Virus record (IMG/VR): IMGVR_UViG_3300030328_001352
Location: 332 to 23,592 of that record
Direction: 5' to 3' (one strand)
DNA from: a virus
Length of the DNA stretch: 23,261 nt
Shown here one piece after another: positions 19,509 through 23,261 of the stretch. Both the position numbers and the translations under genes were made by a program. Within the stretch, counting starts at the first letter, position 1. The number at the start of each line of letters is the position of its first letter. The notes beneath the pieces are model-generated. The model saw only the letters and a program-made list of their open reading frames with translations, had not been told where the DNA came from and made no database searches.

Positions 19509-22054
19509 TGGCAACAGAAAAAAATCCATATGATGTAATTCCAGAACAGGGTGCAGAAGTAGTACCTCTTAATATGGAAGATAATGATATACCTGCTACG
19601 TTTGAAATAGCAGATGATGGTGGTGTTATTGTAGACTTCTCTGGCTCTACAGAGATGGAAGCAGATGAAGCTGTTGCTGAATGGTACGGTAACATGGCTG
19701 AAGATATGGATAGTCAAGAACTTGAGGAAATTGCTGAAACTGTTATTAGTAATTATGAAGCAGACAAGGATTCCCGTTCTGAGTGGGAGGCTATGTTTGA
19801 AAGGGGCTTTGAACTTCTAGGTCTTAAACTACAGCAAGGCACAGAACCATTTGAAGGTGCGTGTACAGCAGTTCATCCACTCCTGATTGAGTCTGCTGTC
19901 AAGTTCCAATCAAAAGCATCCAATGAACTCTTTCCATCCAATGGTCCTGTCAAGGCACAGATACTGGGTGACTCAACCACAGAAAAAGAACAACAGGCCA
20001 ACAGGGTTCAGAACTTTATGAACTATCAGCTTACAGAGCAGATGCCTGAATACTTTGAAGAGTTTGAGCGGATGCTATTCCATCTACCACTGATTGGGTC
20101 TGCTTTCAAGAAAATGTACTATGATGCTACGGTCAAGCGTCCACGTTCAGAGTTTATTCCTATTGATCAGTTTTATGTATCCTATTATGCTTCTGATATT
20201 TCCAATGCAGAACGATACACACATGTTATCTATCGTAGTCCTGTTGAAATGAATAAAGATATCAATGCAGGTATATATCTAGATACTGAATTAGTTACGC
20301 CATCTGCTAATCCTGTAACAGGTTTTAGTGAAAAGATGGATACAATTATTGGATTGTCTCCTGACTATGATAACGATCCACAATACGTTCTTCTTGAACA
20401 ACACTGCTTCTTGGATATTGAAGAAGAGGAATCTTGTCCGTATATTGTTACGGTAGAAAAAGATTCTAGAAAAGTTTTGAGTATTCGTAGAAACTATAAA
20501 CAAGATGACAAGAACAAAGAGAAGATAAGCCACTTTGTGCATTATAGGTTTGTTCCTGGTTTTGGATTCTACGGACTTGGTCTTATTCACTTCTTGGGTA
20601 ATTTGACTATGAGTGCTACTGCCGCAATGAGATCATTAATAGACGCAGGGCAATTTGCAAATCTACCTGGAGGGTTTAAGGCAAAGGGGCTTCGGATGGT
20701 TGGAGACAACGAACCGATATCCCCTGGCGAGTTCAAGGAGGTTGAGGCAACTGGTGTAGATTTATCAAAGGCTATTATTCCCCTTCCTTATAAAGAGCCT
20801 TCCTCTGTTCTATTCCAGATGTTGAATTTCGTAACTGCTGCTGGTCAGAAGTTTGCGGATAGCACAGAACAAGTTATTTCTGATGCTGCCTCCTATGGAC
20901 CCGTTGGAACAACAATGGCCCTGCTAGAAGCATCTAGTAAGTTCTTTAGTGCTATTCATAAAAGAATACACAAGTCACAACGAGATGAATTTAAAATACT
21001 TGCCAGAATTGACTATGACTATCTTCCAGGTGAATATCCCTATGATGTGCCATTTGAAAGTCGTAGTATATTTAAGTCTGACTTTGATGGTCGTGTAGAT
21101 ATTGTTCCTGTATCTGATCCCAATATACCTAGCAACGCACACCGTATGATGCTTGCAAATATGGTTCTACAGATGGCACAGCAGTCTCCTCCTGGTATGT
21201 TTAATATGGAAGAACTTAATCGTACAATTCTTAATGCTACGAATATGCCAAACGTAGATAATATCATTCCACCAAAGATTACAGCACAGCCACTTGATCC
21301 TGTTTCTGATATAATGGCAGCAACGAAAGGTATGCCTATTGCTGCCTTCCCTGGTCAGAACCATGATGCTCATATACAGGTAAAGATGGCCTATATGCAA
21401 GACCCTGCTAATGGTGGTAATCCTATCATGCAACGTCTTGCTCCTATCCTTCAGGCCAATGTGCAAGAACATTCTGTAATGAAGTATCAAGAGCAGATGA
21501 ATGGTGTAGCACAGCAAATGCTTCAACAGGTTGATCCTTCTCAGGTTACACCTGCTGCTACAGAGATGGCACTGGCACAAGCAGCACAGCAGGTTATGAA
21601 CGCTAATATGGCTGCTGGTCAGGCACAATCACCAGAACAACAGCTTGTTGCGCTTGAACAAGCCAAGGTACAGCTTGAACAAACAAAGATACAATCACAA
21701 ACAGCATCTGATGCAGCAGAGCTTGAATTAAAGAATAAAGAACTTGAGATGAAAGAGACTGGTCAGATCATAGACATGCTTAAAGCTACAGCACAATCTG
21801 AATCTAGAGAAGACCAAGCCGAAGAAAATAGATTATCTAAAGAAGCAATTAAAGAAGCTGAATTACAAACTAAGTTAAAAATAGAAAAAGGAAAACTTGA
21901 TCTGGAAGATAAAAAAGAATATGTTAAAGTTCTTGTTGATATGTTAAAGAAACAACAAGACGATGATAAAGAGATGGATCAAGCTGCACTTGAGAATTTA
22001 ATTAAACTAGCAGACAGTCAATTTAAGGAGATGAGAAATGATGCAGAAGGGTAA
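19508..22054 (+). CDS. Portal protein
   Basis: An 848-aa head-tail connector, forming the ring through which DNA enters and leaves. Recognisable portal features of short-tailed phages: RSEWEAMFERGFELLGLKL (about 92-110), CTAVHPLLIESAVKFQSKASNELFPSNGPVK (about 119-149), a beta-rich clip/wing region, YGLGLIHFLGNLTMSATAAMRSLIDAG (about 357-383) and the helical KFADSTEQVISDAASYGPVGTTMALLEASSKFFSAIHKRIH. The last 200 residues are Gln-rich and then a long charged coiled coil (about 700-845), longer than in P22 or T7, which may form the barrel. Overlaps the gene before it by one base. Confidence 0.92.
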   Translation: MATEKNPYDVIPEQGAEVVPLNMEDNDIPATFEIADDGGVIVDFSGSTEMEADEAVAEWYGNMAEDMDSQELEEIAETVISNYEADKDSRSEWEAMFERGFELLGLKLQQGTEPFEGACTAVHPLLIESAVKFQSKASNELFPSNGPVKAQILGDSTTEKEQQANRVQNFMNYQLTEQMPEYFEEFERMLFHLPLIGSAFKKMYYDATVKRPRSEFIPIDQFYVSYYASDISNAERYTHVIYRSPVEMNKDINAGIYLDTELVTPSANPVTGFSEKMDTIIGLSPDYDNDPQYVLLEQHCFLDIEEEESCPYIVTVEKDSRKVLSIRRNYKQDDKNKEKISHFVHYRFVPGFGFYGLGLIHFLGNLTMSATAAMRSLIDAGQFANLPGGFKAKGLRMVGDNEPISPGEFKEVEATGVDLSKAIIPLPYKEPSSVLFQMLNFVTAAGQKFADSTEQVISDAASYGPVGTTMALLEASSKFFSAIHKRIHKSQRDEFKILARIDYDYLPGEYPYDVPFESRSIFKSDFDGRVDIVPVSDPNIPSNAHRMMLANMVLQMAQQSPPGMFNMEELNRTILNATNMPNVDNIIPPKITAQPLDPVSDIMAATKGMPIAAFPGQNHDAHIQVKMAYMQDPANGGNPIMQRLAPILQANVQEHSVMKYQEQMNGVAQQMLQQVDPSQVTPAATEMALAQAAQQVMNANMAAGQAQSPEQQLVALEQAKVQLEQTKIQSQTASDAAELELKNKELEMKETGQIIDMLKATAQSESREDQAEENRLSKEAIKEAELQTKLKIEKGKLDLEDKKEYVKVLVDMLKKQQDDDKEMDQAALENLIKLADSQFKEMRNDAEG

Positions 22055-22202
22055 AGGCTATCCGTCTCATGTAAAGGATACTGATAAAAGTTTTGGTGAT
22101 CCTTATAAGCAAGACGTTACGGGTGGTCGTAATATTCGTAGCGCACTTAATAAGTGGGACGAAAGCTCTTGGAAAATTTCGGATTCCAAAAAAAGTAAGT
22201 AA
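22038..22202 (+). CDS. Small basic ORF, 54 aa
   Basis: MMQKGKGYPSHVKDTDKSFGDPYKQDVTGGRNIRSALNKWDESSWKISDSKKSK. AAGGAG lies 7 nt before the ATG, within the end of the portal gene; the stop overlaps the next ATG (TAATG). Polar and probably flexible. Function unknown. Confidence 0.75.
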   Translation: MMQKGKGYPSHVKDTDKSFGDPYKQDVTGGRNIRSALNKWDESSWKISDSKKSK

Positions 22203-22393
22203 TGGAAATCTGGGATGAAATCGGGGCAGAGTTTAATCAAGAGATAGAAAGACTAAGAAGTACTCTTGGTGCAGGTATTGCAGAAGATTTCTGTCATTAC
22301 AGGCAAATAGTTGGCTCAATTCACGGTATCGAATGGGCTAGGGATAATTTAAGAGATATCGTTAAAAAACGATTACATATGGAGGATGACTAA
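22202..22393 (+). CDS. Small helical ORF, 63 aa
   Basis: MEIWDEIGAEFNQEIERLRSTLGAGIAEDFCHYRQIVGSIHGIEWARDNLRDIVKKRLHMEDD: two amphipathic helices. Its start overlaps the stop of the preceding ORF, giving coupled translation. I have seen similar proteins beside podovirus portal genes, but the function is unknown to me. Confidence 0.8.
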   Translation: MEIWDEIGAEFNQEIERLRSTLGAGIAEDFCHYRQIVGSIHGIEWARDNLRDIVKKRLHMEDD

Positions 22394-22397
22394 GTAA

Positions 22398-22826
22398 ATG
22401 CGACAAGTAGCTATGGGTGGGGCGATTAAAAATGATTTATGGGTTACAGATATAGAAGAGGTTCCTGATCCCTCTCCACTACCAGAACTACCAGGATATC
22501 ATGTCCTTGTTCGTCCTGTATCTGTTAAAAGTCAGACTAAAGGTGGAATATTTATTCCAGACTCAACTAAAGAAGATATGGCTTATCTTACAACTGTAGG
22601 ACAAGTCATTGCTCTAGGTGATCTAGCATATGCTGAGAAAGACAAGTTTCCTAATGGTCCTTGGTGCCAAACAGGAGACTATGTATGCTATGGTAAACAC
22701 ACTGGCACCAAGATGTTTTATAAAGGTGTTAGACTTATTCTTCTCTTTGATGATCAAATTATTATGAGAGTAGAAGACCCCAAAGACCTTGATCCTACAT
22801 TTAATCTAACAAAAGGGTCTGCATGA
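22398..22826 (+). CDS. GroES-like co-chaperonin
   Basis: A 142-aa protein with a GroES fold: PGYHVLVRPVSV (32-43) as the first strand, a mobile loop SQTKGGIFIPDST (45-57) with a hydrophobic I-F-I tripeptide for GroEL binding, TVGQVIALGD (66-75), GDYVCYGKHTGTKMFYKGVRLILLFDDQIIMRVE (93-126). It is longer than host GroES (about 97 aa), with a 30-residue N-terminal extension and a 15-residue C-terminal tail. Like T4 gp31, it probably replaces host GroES so that GroEL can fold the phage capsid protein, which fits its place before the head genes. GGAGG lies 12 nt before the ATG, a little far. Confidence 0.9.
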   Translation: MRQVAMGGAIKNDLWVTDIEEVPDPSPLPELPGYHVLVRPVSVKSQTKGGIFIPDSTKEDMAYLTTVGQVIALGDLAYAEKDKFPNGPWCQTGDYVCYGKHTGTKMFYKGVRLILLFDDQIIMRVEDPKDLDPTFNLTKGSA

Positions 22827-22827
22827 T

Positions 22828-22856
22828 TTGGGAAATTAACATTTTTATGGTATAAT
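22828..22856 (+). promoter_or_regulatory. Promoter of the scaffold/head genes
   Basis: TTGGGA (22828-22833), 17 bp, TGG-TATAAT (-10 at 22851-22856), located at once after the GroES-like stop. RNA would start near 22863. The leader has a 6-bp hairpin (22865-22879, 3-nt loop) and CGTT-AGC-AACG close to the ribosome site. Confidence 0.75.
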
Positions 22857-22905
22857 AGTAGTATAACGTAAAATACGTTTGTCTCGTTAGCAACGGAGAA
22901 AAGTA

Positions 22906-23261
22906 ATGGATAAAGATAATGATGGTTGGGAACAAGTAGATGTTCCTGAAAAACCAGAAGAACAGCAAATAGAATTTGAACTTGAAGAAGAACCAAAAGT
23001 AGAAGAGATTCAAGTAGAAGAACCTAAAGAAGAGCCTCAAGCCGAAGAAGCTCCTAAAGAATTAGAGGGTATAGAAACAAAGGGTGCTGAGAAAAGAATA
23101 CGTCAGTTAGTTCGTCAAAGAAAAGAACGAGAAGAAACCATTCAAACTCTTCTTGCTCAGAATGAAGAACTTAAAAATAACCTGAGTCAGAAAGATAAAG
23201 AAGTTGTTTCTATTACCAGTAATAGTTTAAATGCTAATGAACAATCATTAGAAAAAACTGT
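22906..23261 (+). CDS. Probable scaffolding protein, N-terminal part (runs off the right edge)
   Basis: 118 codons visible from ATG 22906 (CGGAG upstream). The first 60 residues are extremely acidic and Glu/Pro-rich (PEEQQIEFELEEEPKVEEIQ and similar), followed by a charged coiled coil (RIRQLVRQRKEREETIQTLLAQNEELKNNLSQKDKE). This composition and the place after portal and co-chaperonin are typical of phage scaffold proteins that precede the major capsid gene. The capsid gene itself would lie beyond the window. Confidence 0.75.
   Translation, partial: MDKDNDGWEQVDVPEKPEEQQIEFELEEEPKVEEIQVEEPKEEPQAEEAPKELEGIETKGAEKRIRQLVRQRKEREETIQTLLAQNEELKNNLSQKDKEVVSITSNSLNANEQSLEKT

Noticed and set aside
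20291-21628. - strand frames inside the portal gene
   Set aside because: Antisense shadows of portal codons, rich in Ile, Leu, Cys and His, with no start signals.

Overview
This window is part of the genome of a lytic-looking tailed phage, probably a short-tailed (podovirus-type) phage of a Gram-negative, likely marine, bacterium. The evidence is a compact replication module (ssDNA-binding protein, family A DNA polymerase, T7 gp4-like primase-helicase, several PD-(D/E)XK nucleases), a ThyX thymidylate synthase, a DUF932 protein, an exported SleB-type wall hydrolase, and a packaging/head module (large terminase, portal, GroES-like co-chaperonin, probable scaffold). Promoters look like host sigma-70 sites and no phage RNA polymerase lies in the window. 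A kdsA gene for the LPS sugar KDO implies a host with KDO-type LPS. The host itself cannot be named from this sequence.

Layout: positions 1 to about 15,600 are transcribed leftward (- strand). Reading with transcription, that is from right to left, come a 54-aa ORF; a 0.9-kb gene-free, densely base-paired block at 14.5-15.4 kb; a basic 190-aa protein; two tiny membrane proteins; a run of very small, overlapping accessory ORFs (9.0-13.6 kb) that includes a lipoprotein, a Cys-cluster protein and DUF932; the wall hydrolase; thyX; kdsA; primase-helicase; three small PD-(D/E)XK nuclease-like genes; polA; ssb; and the start of another gene, probably a nuclease, that runs off the left edge. Positions 16,096 to the end are transcribed rightward: terminase large subunit, a 607-aa unknown protein, portal, two small ORFs, the GroES-like protein, and the start of a probable scaffold gene.

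The genes fit a simple plan: the leftward genes make DNA (precursors, replication, recombination), alter or defend the host envelope and prepare lysis, while the rightward genes package DNA and build heads with a phage co-chaperonin. About 1.6 kb between the two arms has almost no coding capacity. It holds the most unusual feature, a candidate large structured RNA of about 700 nt. Tandem C-A/C-A mismatches seen on the + strand become tandem U.G wobbles on the - strand at three separate helices, which points to - strand transcription. Other items of interest are a recurring extended -10 promoter word used on both strands, an operator-like palindrome and hairpin-rich leader at ssb, a structured leader before a 47-aa basic gene, and an apparently leaderless terminase mRNA.
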